A stretch of DNA of 43,995 bases from Nostoc spongiaeforme FACHB-130 (GCF_014698475.1 NZ_JACJTB010000053.1:1-43995); one strand, 5' to 3'; shown: positions 1 to 8,891, numbered from the stretch's first letter. Numbers and translations are program-made. The notes: generated by a model not told the origin, from the letters alone.

Positions 1-40
1 GTGTCTAAAAATATCAGTGTTCTTATGTCTCTTAATTTTA

Positions 41-77
41 TAGCCTGAAAGTCATTCACCGCAGTACTTTCAGGCTA
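41..77. repeat. Perfect 12-bp inverted repeat (hairpin)
   Basis: TAGCCTGAAAGT (41-52) and its exact reverse complement ACTTTCAGGCTA (66-77) flank a 13-base loop. No T-run follows on the plus strand, so it is not a classic intrinsic terminator. It lies just upstream of the truncated response regulator and could be a weak terminator of an upstream gene, an operator, or a scar of the rearrangement that removed the regulator's 5' half. Confidence 0.7.
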
Positions 78-125
78 TCTTGCCCCTGGTGACAGCTTCG
101 CTATATTTACCCCAAAATAGTGGTT

Positions 126-668
126 ATGACTGCAAATAGCAGCCGAGATACCATTAACGCAGCAATTAGTAATGGCGCAGACTGCTACTACTGTAAAAAT
201 AATGCCAGGGAAGAAGTAGGAGAAAGATTCATTGAAGCAGTAATGGCTGCATACAATAATGAATCATGGATTGACCCAACTATTAATCGCATTTTGATTG
301 ATAATCTTAGGTCAAATGACACAGCCGATAGAGATTCACTAGATTTGTTAAGTGATTTCTCTAATAAAGAAATTACAGTTCTCAAATTAGCGGCTGGTGG
401 CATGAAAAATAATGAAATTGCTAATGTCATGTATGTTTCCGAAGGTACAGTCAGGTCATATTTACATAATTCATTTATCAAGTTAGGAGTCAAAGATAGA
501 TTAAACGCTATCCGGGAAGCTATCCGCCTGGGAATCCTCAGCTTTGCAGACATGAAAATCGAAGAAGAAGTTACTCAAGCAACCCACACCAAAGTCAAAA
601 CCAACCAAAATAGTCAAAAAGATACAGTTAAAACAAGTAATAAGGGATACAAAGGCTGGGTTGCCTAA
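126..668 (+). CDS. Truncated NarL/LuxR-type response regulator (HTH retained)
   Basis: The protein (180 aa from ATG 126; GTG at 120 is also possible) carries a LuxR/NarL C-terminal HTH at about residues 72-138 (SNKEITVLKLAAGG, then SEGTVRSYLHNSFIKLGV). The first 55 residues look like only the last third of a receiver domain: a hydrophobic strand ending in TAN, a helix, GADCYYCK with the conserved Lys, and the last helix. The strands carrying the acidic pocket and phospho-acceptor Asp are absent. In-frame sequence just before the start (codons 93-125, reading LRYIYPKIVVM) still resembles the receiver strand and then meets TGA at 90. I infer loss of the 5' half. The product may act as a phosphorylation-independent DNA-binding protein or be a pseudogene. 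The C-terminal 30 residues are Lys/Thr/Asn-rich. It is convergent with the next gene, 4 bases apart. Confidence 0.8.
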   Translation: MTANSSRDTINAAISNGADCYYCKNNAREEVGERFIEAVMAAYNNESWIDPTINRILIDNLRSNDTADRDSLDLLSDFSNKEITVLKLAAGGMKNNEIANVMYVSEGTVRSYLHNSFIKLGVKDRLNAIREAIRLGILSFADMKIEEEVTQATHTKVKTNQNSQKDTVKTSNKGYKGWVA

Positions 669-672
669 AAAA

Positions 673-1293
673 TTAATCAACTGCAATTATGCAGCCACCT
701 GAATACTTCTTCTGCTGACGGCAAGTTTTAATGATGGCAGCGTTTCTAACATAAATACTACGTGCTACCTTACCTTCATTAGATTTAGCCCAATCCAGAA
801 GCTTTTTATCTTCGGGTTGTAAAATAGCAGTTCCAGAAACCGCCTGCTGAAAAGTTACACTTTCAGCAATAGTTTTGTATGTAAAAACACCAATTGTAGC
901 TCCCAAAGCCAGTACAAAACCCAACACTCCCGCTACTTGTGCCAATCGCCAATTACTTACACCCAAGAAAGGCAACGCCCCGCCAGCTTGCTTAGTCATC
1001 TTAATTAAATCCTTAGCGGCTTGGGCGATCGCACTTTTTTGTTGTTGTATTGCCACCTTAGAAGCACTATTTAACTTATCGTCTACCATGTCAGTCCAAC
1101 CCACCACAAGCGAGTCAAGCCTACCTGGTAGCTGCTGCAACGCAAATTGGGTTGTACCTAGTTCCGCGTATAGATTAAACAAGGGGTCATCAGGTCGAAC
1201 ACCTAATTTAAGTATCCAATCAGTAACCTCTGCTTTCTTTTCTTCAGAATATTCTGCAATAACTTTTTCAACAACTTTTGCAATATTAGTCAT
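673..1293 (-). CDS. One-pass membrane protein, DUF6753-like
   Basis: The 206-aa protein has a soluble N-terminal half with a DDPLFNLYAELGTTQFALQ segment, then a strong membrane span at about residues 115-138 (QVAGVLGFVLALGATIGVFTY), then a C-terminal domain with two Cys. The D-D-P-L-F motif followed by helices and a single span resembles the cyanobacterial DUF6753 family, which I recall from plasmids; this assignment is by eye. The function is unknown. It is transcribed with the same polarity as the two ATPases to its right, 55 bases after the end of the nearer one, and could share their transcript. The start ATG at 1293 is the only good candidate. Confidence 0.7.
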   Translation of the reverse strand: MTNIAKVVEKVIAEYSEEKKAEVTDWILKLGVRPDDPLFNLYAELGTTQFALQQLPGRLDSLVVGWTDMVDDKLNSASKVAIQQQKSAIAQAAKDLIKMTKQAGGALPFLGVSNWRLAQVAGVLGFVLALGATIGVFTYKTIAESVTFQQAVSGTAILQPEDKKLLDWAKSNEGKVARSIYVRNAAIIKTCRQQKKYSGGCIIAVD

Positions 1294-1348
1294 AGGTTGT
1301 TTAAACAGTTAATTTAAAACCTCACTGTCAATTTGGTAAAGCTCATAC

Positions 1349-2155
1349 TTACCATTCTTCAGATTCAATATCTTCATTTACATCAAAATTGGAAGGATGT
1401 TGTTGATTTGTACCTACAGAAGCTAGTTCTGTACAGTGATTACCTAATCCTAAATAATTCAAAGCAATCTCATTAGAAACAATAGAATTATTAAAATTCT
1501 CTATCCAGTTGAATACTATTGAACGCTGAATAGTATTAAGAGGCGAGTTAGTTTCAATAAGTTGAGCATAGGGTAAACCAGTATCCTCAAGCAACTCGTA
1601 AAATTCGTTATGCAATCCCCCCAAAACTAGCTCCAAGCCATTTAATTTTTTAATATCAGCTTGGAATTGACTACCTTCATAGTATCGAAATTGCTTGCCA
1701 AAGTAATAATTTTTGATAACAACATAGTCAACTTGACTACCAAAATGCTGGTATAAATCCTCAAGATAATCTTCAACACAGTCTTTACGATGTGATATCG
1801 GGTGCAAGAAAGTAACACGATATCCGAAATGGTTAAGATTTTCTATCAGTGAAACATCTTTATCAAAAAACTTAAACTCTTGATGGTTTTGACCTGGCAT
1901 ATCTGTCAAAACTACATCAATATTTGGAAACATTTCTAAGTCAAGTAATAATCTATCTGAATCGCCCCTAGACAATCCCAAATGGTTTATTTCAAAACCT
2001 TTTGATTTATACATCGACAGTTTGTTACGATAACCGTGGTAGAAAATACGCGCATTGCATTTACTTTTCAAGTACAATTCCAGCAAGAGCCTAGAAGCTG
2101 TGGACTTACCCACACGAGCATCACCCGATGTAATTACAAAACGCTTTTTAAACAT
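1349..2155 (-). CDS. Degenerate ParA/MinD-type P-loop ATPase
   Basis: The 268-aa protein opens with FVITSGDARVGKSTASRL, a P-loop of the SIMIBI (ParA/MinD/MobD) type. The usual deviant Walker A is KGGVGKST; here the signature Lys position reads D-A-R, so the intersubunit Lys typical of ParA dimers is missing. A Walker B-like VVLTDMPGQ lies near residue 80. It is clearly a paralogue of the next gene upstream: similar length and order of motifs, and both contain VDYVVIKN or VDYIVVKN. The two are 23 bases apart and probably cotranscribed, this one second. The role is probably in plasmid partition or mobilisation (MobD-like), but no relaxase is visible. ATG 2155 is preferred over the upstream TTG. 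Confidence 0.75.
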   Translation of the reverse strand: MFKKRFVITSGDARVGKSTASRLLLELYLKSKCNARIFYHGYRNKLSMYKSKGFEINHLGLSRGDSDRLLLDLEMFPNIDVVLTDMPGQNHQEFKFFDKDVSLIENLNHFGYRVTFLHPISHRKDCVEDYLEDLYQHFGSQVDYVVIKNYYFGKQFRYYEGSQFQADIKKLNGLELVLGGLHNEFYELLEDTGLPYAQLIETNSPLNTIQRSIVFNWIENFNNSIVSNEIALNYLGLGNHCTELASVGTNQQHPSNFDVNEDIESEEW

Positions 2156-2178
2156 AATCAACCAAGCAAACTATTCAA

Positions 2179-3087
2179 TTAAGCAGCTATATCTTGAGAT
2201 GATAAATTTGCATCTTGGTTTTTAGCTTTTTCTTTTTCTTCGTTTTCTCTAAGCTCTTTAGATTTTTCCACAACTGCTGGGTAGTAACAGTCATCTGGTT
2301 GTATATCAAAACCCAATAAATTAAATGCTGGCTTAATTTGCGTTTCAAACTCAGCAACCCAAGATTTAATTCTTGACTTAATTACAATATTTGTTTCTTT
2401 ATGAGTCTGACCTTCATTAAAGGTTAAAGCATGACGGTCAAGAAAGTCATAAGATTTGTAGAATAAATCTGGCATTACAAGTTCTATCAGACCTTCTGCA
2501 AGCATATTCTGACGTAGGGAAGAGTCATTATATCGCTCAAACTTTTCTTCTTCACCATGAAATAGATTTTTGACAACAATATAATCTACTTGGTCTTTAC
2601 AAAGTTCACGAAGTTTTTCTAAAACATTTATAGAGTCAAGAACTCTACTAATGACTGAAACCATTGTCACTCGACAATTAATTTCAGTTTTTAAAACTTC
2701 AAAAAATGCAAGCTCTTTGACATAACTTTCAAAAAAACCTCCAGATTGTGCAGGTAAGTCTAATAATGTGATCGGACAATCACTCTCATCTAGATTAATT
2801 AATAGATCATCAGCACCACCTCTATGAAAGATATCAATATAACGTATTATAGGGCGGTAGTCTTTTTGAAAATATCTTTCTATCTGAGGATTCCTTAAGT
2901 CAGCTTCATAAGCAACACATGGTAGATTTTTATTAATGTAAAGTTGAAATATTGCTCGTGCAAAGGTACTTTTACCCACGCCACCTTTATCACCTGTTAT
3001 AATTATCAGCCGCTTTTGAGGCTTGCCATTAGTATTGGAGGAAGTATTATTTGACATGGCTGGTTGTTCTTTATTTTTTCGCGTCAT
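2179..3087 (-). CDS. ParA/MinD-type ATPase (partition or MobD-like)
   Basis: The 302-aa protein contains LIIITGDKGGVGKSTFARA at about residues 27-45, a textbook deviant Walker A with the signature Lys, and PITLLDLPAQSGG as Walker B. This places it among ParA/MinD/Soj ATPases that form ATP-dependent dimers on DNA or membrane. The C-terminal 30 residues are highly charged (KSKELRENEEKEKAK). It is the first gene of a two-gene unit with the degenerate paralogue downstream. The ParB-domain gene is about 4.5 kb away rather than adjacent, so partition by this ATPase is inference. Starts at 3087 or 3057 are both possible; neither has a clear Shine-Dalgarno sequence. Confidence 0.8.
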   Translation of the reverse strand: MTRKNKEQPAMSNNTSSNTNGKPQKRLIIITGDKGGVGKSTFARAIFQLYINKNLPCVAYEADLRNPQIERYFQKDYRPIIRYIDIFHRGGADDLLINLDESDCPITLLDLPAQSGGFFESYVKELAFFEVLKTEINCRVTMVSVISRVLDSINVLEKLRELCKDQVDYIVVKNLFHGEEEKFERYNDSSLRQNMLAEGLIELVMPDLFYKSYDFLDRHALTFNEGQTHKETNIVIKSRIKSWVAEFETQIKPAFNLLGFDIQPDDCYYPAVVEKSKELRENEEKEKAKNQDANLSSQDIAA

Positions 3088-3402
3088 AATATTATTTACA
3101 AAGTAAATAAACTTTGTTGGATTAGATTGATGCCAATCTAAATTTTTAAATTTGTAAACACAAAGTCAATAAATTAAATTAATGAAATAAAGAAATCAGC
3201 AACTATATCGCTCAATAAAATTTTCCTAATTTATTTTGAATAAACTACTTTGATTATGTAACCTCTCGCTCAAAAAGCCTAGCAACAAAATTCCACATTA
3301 AATCAACATTTGTTGATATGTAAATTAGTCATAAATTTTATGTCGTTTAAAGTAACTTGACTTTCAAAAAGGGCATTATGATATTTTGATCGGAAATAAT
3401 CT
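3088..3402. promoter_or_regulatory. Divergent intergenic region with a 7-bp dyad
   Basis: This 315-base AT-rich spacer separates the minus-strand ATPase unit from the plus-strand nuclease gene. It contains ATCAACA-TT-TGTTGAT (3302-3317), a perfect dyad that could be an operator. TTGACT at 3357 with TATTTT at 3382 (19-base spacer), or TATGAT at 3377 (14), could be a weak plus-strand promoter. No gene is evident in it. Confidence 0.4.
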
Positions 3403-4344
3403 ATGAGTGAAGTACGAGCTGATTATGATGGTGCTTGGAAGGAAGGTGTAGAACAATATTTTGAAGCGTTTCTTGCATTCTTTTTTCCAGAGATTCAAGC
3501 AAAAATTGACTGGGAGAGAGGCTATGAATTCCTTGAGAAAGAACTTCAGCAGTTGATGAGAGAATCTGAAATTGGTAAACAATTTGTCGATAAGCTAATC
3601 AAAGTTTGGCTAAAAGATGGAAAGGAAACTTGGTTGCTGATTCACCTGGAAATCCAAAGTCAAGTAGATACAAACTTCCCTAAACGGATGTTTTCTTACC
3701 ACTACAGAATCTTTGACCGTTATAACCAAGAAGTTGTTAGCTTGGCAATTCTGGGGGATAATCAAGCCAATTGGCGACCACAAGAATATAGTTATGGTCG
3801 TTGGGGATGTCGATTGAGTCTTCAGTTTCCCATTGTCAAGCTACTGGACTATGAATCTCGTTGGTCAGAATTAGAACAAAGTGATAGTCCTTTTGCTGTA
3901 CTGGTGATGGCGCACCTGCGGACACAAGCCACAACTCAAGATTTAGCAGGCCGATTGCAATGGAAGTTGAGCTTAATTAAACGAATGTATGAGTTAGGCT
4001 ATAGTAGAGATAAAATCCAGCAAATCTTCCGGTTGCTAGATAGATTAATGACTCTACCACCGGAGTTAGACTTAAATTTTCAAGCCGAATTAGAGCGTTT
4101 TGAGGCTGAACAGCAAATGACATACATGACAAGCATAGAACGCATAGGTATAGCAAAAGCTACCCAGAAATATATTGCTCAAATCCTAACAATTCGATTT
4201 AAAGATGTTCCTACTGAATTAGTAGAAAAACTAAATGAATTATATGACATTGAGTTATTGAATCAATTGTTAGAAAAAGCCGTAACTACAAGTTCAATAT
4301 CTGAGTTTGGGCAACAATTAAGTCAAGAAAATACAAATACATAG
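3403..4344 (+). CDS. Rpn-type PD-(D/E)XK nuclease / transposase-like protein
   Basis: The 313-aa protein resembles the Rpn/YhgA-like recombination-promoting nuclease families abundant in cyanobacteria. The nuclease core is visible at residues 60-110: DKLIKVWLKDGKETWLLIHLEIQSQ, with the ExQ variant of the PD-(D/E)XK motif, followed by KRMFSYHYRIFDRY. The C-terminal 70 residues form a helical region resembling the DUF4351-type tail. Members often carry transposase names but are not flanked by terminal repeats, and none were seen here. Known Rpn proteins are DNA endonucleases that promote recA-independent recombination; the activity here is inferred. ATG 3403 has an A-rich leader with a weak GGAAA. 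Confidence 0.75.
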   Translation: MSEVRADYDGAWKEGVEQYFEAFLAFFFPEIQAKIDWERGYEFLEKELQQLMRESEIGKQFVDKLIKVWLKDGKETWLLIHLEIQSQVDTNFPKRMFSYHYRIFDRYNQEVVSLAILGDNQANWRPQEYSYGRWGCRLSLQFPIVKLLDYESRWSELEQSDSPFAVLVMAHLRTQATTQDLAGRLQWKLSLIKRMYELGYSRDKIQQIFRLLDRLMTLPPELDLNFQAELERFEAEQQMTYMTSIERIGIAKATQKYIAQILTIRFKDVPTELVEKLNELYDIELLNQLLEKAVTTSSISEFGQQLSQENTNT

Positions 4345-4412
4345 TTTTAAAGTTACACGGAACGCTAGCCGTATAGTCATAAATTCTAACTACCAGCTAA
4401 CTTTGTTTGCTT

Positions 4413-4694
4413 TCAAATACAAATTAATTCTCCAATCAAATCTGCTGCTCGTTCTCCATGTTTTTGTTGAATAGCGTCCTTGTACGGCAAGCAATCTTCA
4501 CTTAAAAAGTCGCGGATAAATAGAGAAAAATTAAATCCTCTTTTCGAGTCCACATATTCTGCTAATTCAATATTAAATAACGATTTAAATTCATCCTCTC
4601 TTTGTTTGAGTGCTGAATATTTAGTTAAATTGTTGGCTTGGAAAATTGGTTCAACTGCTTGATTAAACAGTTTTTCCATTAAGATATCTTTCAT
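4413..4694 (-). CDS. Small protein of unknown function
   Basis: This 93-aa predicted helical, slightly acidic protein has no membrane segment and no motif I recognise. A GAAGAAAA stretch just before ATG 4694 can serve as ribosome binding site, which supports the start. It is convergent with the nuclease-like gene (69 bases between stops) and lies downstream of the replication gene on the same strand, 122 bases after nothing but AT-rich spacer. An antitoxin or plasmid accessory role is possible but unsupported. Confidence 0.55.
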   Translation of the reverse strand: MKDILMEKLFNQAVEPIFQANNLTKYSALKQREDEFKSLFNIELAEYVDSKRGFNFSLFIRDFLSEDCLPYKDAIQQKHGERAADLIGELICI

Positions 4695-4816
4695 ATTTTC
4701 TTCTATATTTTTGTACTAAATTTTACTCACAAGTATAATAACTTCTGTAAAGCTGAATCACCTCTTTTTGTGCAGTTAAAATCCAAAATAACGAACATCT
4801 TACCGCCTGATGTCCC

Positions 4817-7036
4817 TCATCTTTCCCAAAATTTTTCGCTCTCTAACTCCAAGGAAAATGGTAAACATCCAGGATTGGCAGTCGCCCACTCCTTAGCTTC
4901 TGCAATTAGAGTTTCGTTACCCGAATCGAGGTAGAATTGCATTTTGGCACGTTGCTCTAAGCGATCGCGTTCTTGAGTGCTGAGAATACGTCCCGTGATT
5001 AGGCGGTATTGGTGTACCTTAGCCCTAGCTTGGTTGAGAGCCATTAGCCGCAGTTTTGTTACTCGCTTGAGTTCCTCGATGCGGTAGGAAACATCAGCAG
5101 TCTCGTCACCAACAGATGCACCCTGCAAGCCGTTGTTGGCGTTTTGGAGTGGTAGCTCTGGTGGAACTTCCTGTGGTGATTCTGGTGCAACCGCAGCAGG
5201 TATCGAAACTACACCCAGCCCATTATTCCCCGTGTTAGATAAGTTTTGATTATCAACTTTTGACGACGTGCCGGAGCTACAGGGGTATATAAAATCCTGA
5301 TGAGAACTGAGTCCATTTAATTGTAAAATGTTTGTATAAACTGAATTCTCTAATTGATTGCTGGTTTGATTTGAATTAATTTCAGCAGTATTAAAAGAAT
5401 TTATGAATTCAAGATTTTCCACCGACTGGATTAGAGCTGAGTCTGACTGAGAAACATCAGGTTGTGCAACTTCCTCTGCTGACTCCAGCCCTTGGGGGGC
5501 TGTAGCAGCAGGAGGTAAGCAAAAAACCTTCATATAGAAAGAATGAACGTAATTACTTATTCCACAAGGATTTTGAGTATCGTGTTTTACAAATGAGCTT
5601 TGAAATTCGTAAAATTGCCCGTTCTCGCTTGATTGATAAGGGTTTAAGCTATTTTCTGCCCAAGGGTCTAAAATGTAGCGTGTGGGATGCCACAAATGTA
5701 AGTGCTTTTGTAGTGTCTCTTGAGAGATAGTTTTGTTAAAGCGGCGTTTATACTCAGCACGTATAGCTTTTGCCCGTTCAGTAGCCCCTCCTGGTAATCC
5801 ACTGTCCCACTCTATTGCTGTTACTACTATCTGGATGCGTCTTTGGGCTTGTTGGCTGCGTTCCCAATTCTGCTGGTGGCGACGGTCAAATGAAATTACG
5901 TTATCTTTGGGTTGATCAATCCTGCTAACACCTGCTATTGCTTCTGCAAATGTATTGGCGAATGTACCCAACAGCCGTTCGGGATAACTAACGTAGGCAC
6001 TGTACCATTTGTTACGAATTGTGCATCCTACCCAATGCCGTACTCTAGCTTCGATTTCATGTTGGTGTCGGCAATATTGCTTATAGCCAGGGGCGTTAAT
6101 TGCAGTGGAAAGACAAAATTCGACTAATTTATCGCCTCTTAAGTCTAGAAAGACGATTCCGTAGCCTGCAAAGATTTGTAGGAGGGTGTTTGTTTGTCCT
6201 TGTCCTGTCCAACCGATCGCAATTATTTCTTCCCAGTTGGCACGCCACTGTGCAGCATCAGCAGACTCTTGCTTACGATATCTCTCCCGTGCAATTTGTT
6301 TTTTGGCTTTGTTCGCTACCCGTTTTAATTTGGTTAAATCTTGCCGACTGGCGGCGCGATCGCAATAATCGAGGAAGATAGAAACGGAATCGCTAATTGG
6401 TTGTAAGTCATCATCAAGTAAAAATGACCCGCTACCCGGTTGCATGGGACAACGGATGGCTTTGTAGTTGGTTATTTGTTTGGCACTATATGGTTTAGTG
6501 TTGGGGAAGATTTCTAGGTGTCCTTGGCGCAGAATAAAGCCTGCATTTCTCAAAGTAATTTCTAAGGCGCAAGCTACGGCAAAGGTGGGCAGGGGAGATG
6601 CAAAGTTTAAAATCAAGTGATAACCACCACTAAAGCTGGACTGGAGAATGACGATATCGACTATGCCAATGTCCTCTAGTGCGGCTTTGATGCGATTTAT
6701 AGATTCAATGTTATGGTAGTCGCCACAAAAGTCTAAATCGATCGTGGCGTAACGGGTTGTGTTGTCAAAACGCAGCCCTACTAATTTTGACTTATCTTGG
6801 TGCAACTTCCACAGTTGCGAGGGTTGCAGGTAGTAATCGATGGTACGCCATGCTGGTTTTGCACCTTCTACTAAAGAAGGGGCAACTATCGCCCCAAATG
6901 GATGCCAAAAACGCTCTACGTAGCGTTTACCCACAGATTCTGCGGGCAGGTGGGGTTTGATTTTCTTTTTTACAGGCTGTGAAAGACTTAATTGGGGCCT
7001 GTTATCAACATCTGCCCCGAAATCTTCTTGGAACAT
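4817..7036 (-). CDS. Primase-like (AEP-type) plasmid replication protein
   Basis: The 739-aa protein has an N-terminal domain matching the archaeo-eukaryotic primase pattern: YATIDLDFCG with D100 and D102 (motif I), SSFSGGYHLILNF with H140 (motif II), and HLEIFPNTK with E175 (motif III), followed by an IRCPMQPGSGSFLLDDD segment like the loop after motif III in TOTE-type and plasmid primases. The middle (about 230-450) is basic and helical and may bind DNA. Residues 480-640 are low-complexity (Ser/Asn/Pro/Glu-rich) and probably disordered, ending in a helical tail. No helicase P-loop is present. Proteins of this type initiate or prime replication of cyanobacterial plasmids; that role is inferred from the motifs and the origin-like sequence just upstream of the start. 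Confidence 0.75.
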   Translation of the reverse strand: MFQEDFGADVDNRPQLSLSQPVKKKIKPHLPAESVGKRYVERFWHPFGAIVAPSLVEGAKPAWRTIDYYLQPSQLWKLHQDKSKLVGLRFDNTTRYATIDLDFCGDYHNIESINRIKAALEDIGIVDIVILQSSFSGGYHLILNFASPLPTFAVACALEITLRNAGFILRQGHLEIFPNTKPYSAKQITNYKAIRCPMQPGSGSFLLDDDLQPISDSVSIFLDYCDRAASRQDLTKLKRVANKAKKQIARERYRKQESADAAQWRANWEEIIAIGWTGQGQTNTLLQIFAGYGIVFLDLRGDKLVEFCLSTAINAPGYKQYCRHQHEIEARVRHWVGCTIRNKWYSAYVSYPERLLGTFANTFAEAIAGVSRIDQPKDNVISFDRRHQQNWERSQQAQRRIQIVVTAIEWDSGLPGGATERAKAIRAEYKRRFNKTISQETLQKHLHLWHPTRYILDPWAENSLNPYQSSENGQFYEFQSSFVKHDTQNPCGISNYVHSFYMKVFCLPPAATAPQGLESAEEVAQPDVSQSDSALIQSVENLEFINSFNTAEINSNQTSNQLENSVYTNILQLNGLSSHQDFIYPCSSGTSSKVDNQNLSNTGNNGLGVVSIPAAVAPESPQEVPPELPLQNANNGLQGASVGDETADVSYRIEELKRVTKLRLMALNQARAKVHQYRLITGRILSTQERDRLEQRAKMQFYLDSGNETLIAEAKEWATANPGCLPFSLELESEKFWER

Positions 7037-7590
7037 GAGTGACTGTCCTGATGGTTTTAGTGCATCAGGTAGCCTCGCTGTTGGTCAAAATGTGTTAGCC
7101 TAAATTTGAAATTTTTGTTTTATTAAGCGGTTGGTTATCCGCTTGTTGGAGACGACTGGTAATCGTCTCATGGCTGAAAGCAAACAGAGGTTACACTTGT
7201 TTAGGCTTAGACATATGTAGGCTTAGGCTAAGATTTAGTCCAACACGCTTCACCAACAACAATGCGGCTACCCAACTTTTTTTTGAGAGCTATTTAAATA
7301 GGTCAGTTCTAGCGAAGTTGTGACTAAATCTAGAAAATAGTTTTGGAATAAGAATGCAAAGCTAGTAACACCTAAAAGTGTCACCAAAAACTGACAGAGG
7401 TTAGTACAATGGGTGAAGATGAAATTACACTCCACCAACGAATTTAAAAACAAAAAACAGTCAAATATATCCATACGAGTTCGGCACCCAAAATATGAAC
7501 TCGTACTGCAATTAGTATTGAGATGCTAATCTATTAGGTAACGTTAAATTGTGGGATAAATTCTCTGCTAGATTAACGGCTCACAGCTAC
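7037..7590. other. Origin-like region upstream of the replication gene
   Basis: This 554-base gap holds several structured elements. There are two adjacent hairpins: AAGCGG-N8-CCGCTT (7125-7144) and GAGACGA-N7-TCGTCTC (7149-7169), with similar loops (TTGGTTAT and CTGGTAA). There are two direct copies of TAGGCTTAG (7202-7210, 7218-7226), the second running into CTTAGGCTAAG. An inverted copy, TTAGCCTAA, lies at 7095-7103. Such iteron- and hairpin-rich DNA next to a rep gene suits an origin or Rep operator. 7270-7590 is AT-rich with only one unconvincing small ORF. Confidence 0.5.
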
Positions 7591-8775
7591 CTATGCAGCA
7601 CGAATATTATCCTTTTTTCTATTTGTAGACATTTCCATTGCTTGCATTTGGCTCTTATAATCCTCCCAAGTTTTTTCAAATACGTCAGATTCATACATCC
7701 GCAATAAAACCTCCTCTTTATCAGTTAAATTTGGTAGTTTTAACAACTCAGCTAAAGATACCTGAACTGGAAAAACATCCCTAAACTTTTCCATTAAGTG
7801 AAGAATTCTTGCTCTCTGTTCCGCAGATGGTTCATCTTGCAACTCCGCATCAATCTGTCGCGGACGTAGATTCACAATTTCCAGGTTCATATTTACTAAA
7901 TTCCTCAATCCAAACACAACAAATTCATTAGTTATACCAATAACACGCCCCACGATTTCCAACTCTGTCCGCAGTCTTTCCTTAAATTGATATACTTGAC
8001 CAATTTGGAAACGCCGAAACGGATTGCGATCGCCATTCCGCATCCAAGCGATACCATCACTTATACTACCTATCTCGTCTGCTTCAATCAGGTCTATAAC
8101 CTGGTTACAGATATCTTGATTGCAAACAAACTTGTAAGCTGCATCAATACTCCGGTTAAATTCCGCCTCCAGTGCAACAACTGCCTTAAATTTTTGCAAA
8201 TCCCGTAATTGAGAAATATATTCAAAAACTTTTTTACCCTTGTGATAACTGCCAACACTTATCCTTAGATTCTCTGATACCTCCCGAATTACAGGTTTGC
8301 CCTTATTTAATTGAGAGTTACTCTCATCTATCGAAGTGTTCAAATTTGAATACTTCGATTCATTCAAACGACGAGCGCTTTCCCTCTGTCTTTCTTTCGC
8401 TTGGGGACGAAGTACGCTCTCCCAGTACTGCCCTTCGTGAAATTTTTGGTAATGAGTCTTTCCGCCTTCGCGGTGGAGATTAAAATCAAGCACTAATTTC
8501 AAATCTTCTTCAGGCGAACTAGACTCGACAAATTCTACTTTCACAGCAGAAATTCCCAACTGGCGGGCTATCTGCAAACGACACTTACCTGCTAAGACTA
8601 CATTTACACCAGTGCGTGCAGATACCTTTAAAGATTCCAGAATCCCTTTTTCCGAGATACTTTTTTCTAAAGCGGGACGAACCTCATTTTCACCGTATAT
8701 TTCTATCAGCTTCGGATGAACAACTAACTCCGCAGGAGAAATATATACAATTGCCGGACTATGCACCTCAGACAT
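7591..8775 (-). CDS. ParB-domain DNA-binding protein
   Basis: The 394-aa protein begins with a ParB/Spo0J N-terminal domain: VYISPAELVVHP, then ISEKGILESLKV, then NVVLAGKCRLQIARQLG, which corresponds to the G-x-R-R box of the ParB CTPase fold, though with K-C-R instead of the canonical R-R. A helical, HTH-like middle segment follows (about 115-230). The C-terminal half has a beta-rich part around FQIGQVYQFKERLRTELEIVG. ATG 8775 is chosen over a longer in-frame start because GGAG sits 9 bases upstream and the homology begins here. It may bind a centromere-like site for plasmid partition or act as a transcription factor. No parA partner is adjacent. Confidence 0.8.
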   Translation of the reverse strand: MSEVHSPAIVYISPAELVVHPKLIEIYGENEVRPALEKSISEKGILESLKVSARTGVNVVLAGKCRLQIARQLGISAVKVEFVESSSPEEDLKLVLDFNLHREGGKTHYQKFHEGQYWESVLRPQAKERQRESARRLNESKYSNLNTSIDESNSQLNKGKPVIREVSENLRISVGSYHKGKKVFEYISQLRDLQKFKAVVALEAEFNRSIDAAYKFVCNQDICNQVIDLIEADEIGSISDGIAWMRNGDRNPFRRFQIGQVYQFKERLRTELEIVGRVIGITNEFVVFGLRNLVNMNLEIVNLRPRQIDAELQDEPSAEQRARILHLMEKFRDVFPVQVSLAELLKLPNLTDKEEVLLRMYESDVFEKTWEDYKSQMQAMEMSTNRKKDNIRAA

Positions 8776-8871
8776 ATTGATACTCCGGGTCACAAATTGC
8801 CTAAAAAAGATAAGTTCAATTTTGAAAAGCCTGAGCAGAAAGCAGGAAAACTCAAGCAGCAGGACTGATGG

Positions 8872-8891
8872 CACTTTCTACAGTGAAAGTG
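8872..8891. repeat. 7-bp dyad upstream of the ParB-domain gene
   Basis: CACTTTC (8872-8878) and GAAAGTG (8885-8891) form a perfect inverted repeat with a 6-base loop, about 100 bases upstream of the ParB-domain start. This is a plausible autoregulatory operator, by position only. Confidence 0.4.

Noticed and set aside
7268-7474. 68-aa minus-strand ORF in the origin-like region
   Set aside because: Phe/Leu-rich translation typical of AT-rich noncoding DNA, no ribosome binding site and no motif.
8776-8874. Longer N-terminus of the ParB-domain protein
   Set aside because: Hydrophobic translation unlike the family, and a good Shine-Dalgarno sequence precedes ATG 8775.
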